Source: Nautilus pompilius (taxonomy: Eukaryota; Mollusca; Cephalopoda; Nautilida; Nautilidae). Taken from it: a stretch of DNA of 64,000 bases. The translations under genes and the position numbers were made by a program. This document shows, in pieces, positions 63,301-64,000 of this stretch. The DNA lies in NCBI GenBank assembly GCA_018389105.1, contig JACATO010000333.1:1178001-1242000 (forward strand), given 5' to 3'. The notes beneath the pieces were generated by a model that searched no databases, was not told the DNA's origin, and saw nothing but the letters and a program-made list of their open reading frames with translations. Position 1 is the stretch's first letter. Each line of letters opens with the position of its first letter.

Positions 63301-64000
63301 GAGTGTGTGATGCTAAGCAGCAGTGTTGTTAGTCAGAGTGTATTTATTGGCAGATTTCCACTTGGAATAATTGAAGTAATCTTTTAATAACCAAAGCCAC
63401 AAAGATCACATTTTATGTTCATAATGTTTCATAATTCATTTAAATGTTTAAACTAAAATTCATAACAAAAAGAACAAACTTTGTTGAAACAACTAAAAAT
63501 ATAAATTAACATATTCATAGTGTTCCTACATATGTTTGTTTCATTAACATTGTGATATACAGTGGATGTCTAAAAATGGTGTCTGTAAATTCTTTTTTAA
63601 AGAGTATATTTGCTGAAAAATGGAATTTTATGCAGGCTATTCATGTTGTCTTCATTTCAAGTAAGATATGATCTATTAAAATTGTTTTAGAAAGACAAGC
63701 ATCATTCAATACACTTAAGTTTAGCAAGTTAACTGACTCTCAATACAGGCTATACTTGACTTCAGTAAGTCTAGACCTTGGAAATCTTAATGTCTTTATC
63801 ATAAAATGACTGAAATAGTCTACATCTCATCAGTTCTATTACAGACAGCAGTCACATTCATTCATAGTACTGAATAGATGTATTACAGTGTAAGATGATG
63901 AACTATGTATCTGATTTTTTTAAGCTTGCCATCACACATGCAAATACATGCTTTGCTGGTACTTGCACTATGCTCTTCTGAGTTAATAATGACATTCTAC
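54395..64000. other. AT-rich gene desert, 9.6 kb
   Basis: No exon, RNA gene or bounded transposon was found. The only less AT-rich part is 57730-58330, which I could not match to any family. Microsatellites are small: TA/TG at 59270-59298 and TA at 59881-59893. Homopolymer runs are frequent. All open frames are 70 codons or shorter and without motifs. The region could be intergenic DNA or part of a very long intron. Confidence 0.5.

Overview
This is AT-rich animal nuclear DNA. Genes are split by introns with GT/AG borders, a GCNT-type glycosyltransferase is present, TTAGGG-type telomeric units occur, and the transposon load is heavy (hAT, Tc1/mariner, pogo-like, LINE and SINE remains). The mixture is typical of a lophotrochozoan, most likely a mollusc and possibly a cephalopod. 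That placement is inference; no species can be read from the sequence.

One protein-coding gene can be assembled with confidence. It is a plus-strand core-2/I-branching beta-1,6-N-acetylglucosaminyltransferase (GT14, GCNT family) with three coding exons at 3466-4277, 17959-18185 and 19724-20022. The phases fit and give 445 residues. Its 13.7 kb first intron is filled with decayed elements: a minus-strand ZMYM1-like hAT remnant (about 6.45-10.1 kb), a hAT element with both terminal repeats and an 8-bp target duplication (11941-14767), and a LINE fragment (about 15.3-16.2 kb). The second intron ends in a 72-bp tandem repeat just before the last exon.

From about 25.0 to 27.8 kb base composition changes to GC- and CpG-rich. 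This stretch holds a small hAT-type MITE and a possible first coding exon of an unidentified gene (26679-26756, ending at a GTAAGT donor). No later exon of that gene was found.

From 28 kb to the end I see no intact gene. The region is a layered transposon graveyard: a HIRAN-like fragment (28.6-28.8 kb, minus), another ZMYM1-like hAT remnant (30.5-31.7 kb), an I/Jockey-type LINE (33.4-37.5 kb) split by a mariner (34690-35736), a possible Tc1 tail (about 43.9-44.1 kb), a minus-strand mariner (47816-48814), and a GTF2IRD2/ZBED-like hAT (about 51.4-54.4 kb). That last hAT is split by a 1,080-bp element with 13-bp inverted ends (52484-53563). The final 9.6 kb is AT-rich and shows nothing I can assign.

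The nesting gives relative ages: LINE before mariner, and hAT before the 1,080-bp element. The most interesting item is that nested element. It carries fragments of a widespread but, to my knowledge, uncharacterised animal repeat-associated protein family, and here it lies between defined inverted ends with no visible target duplication.
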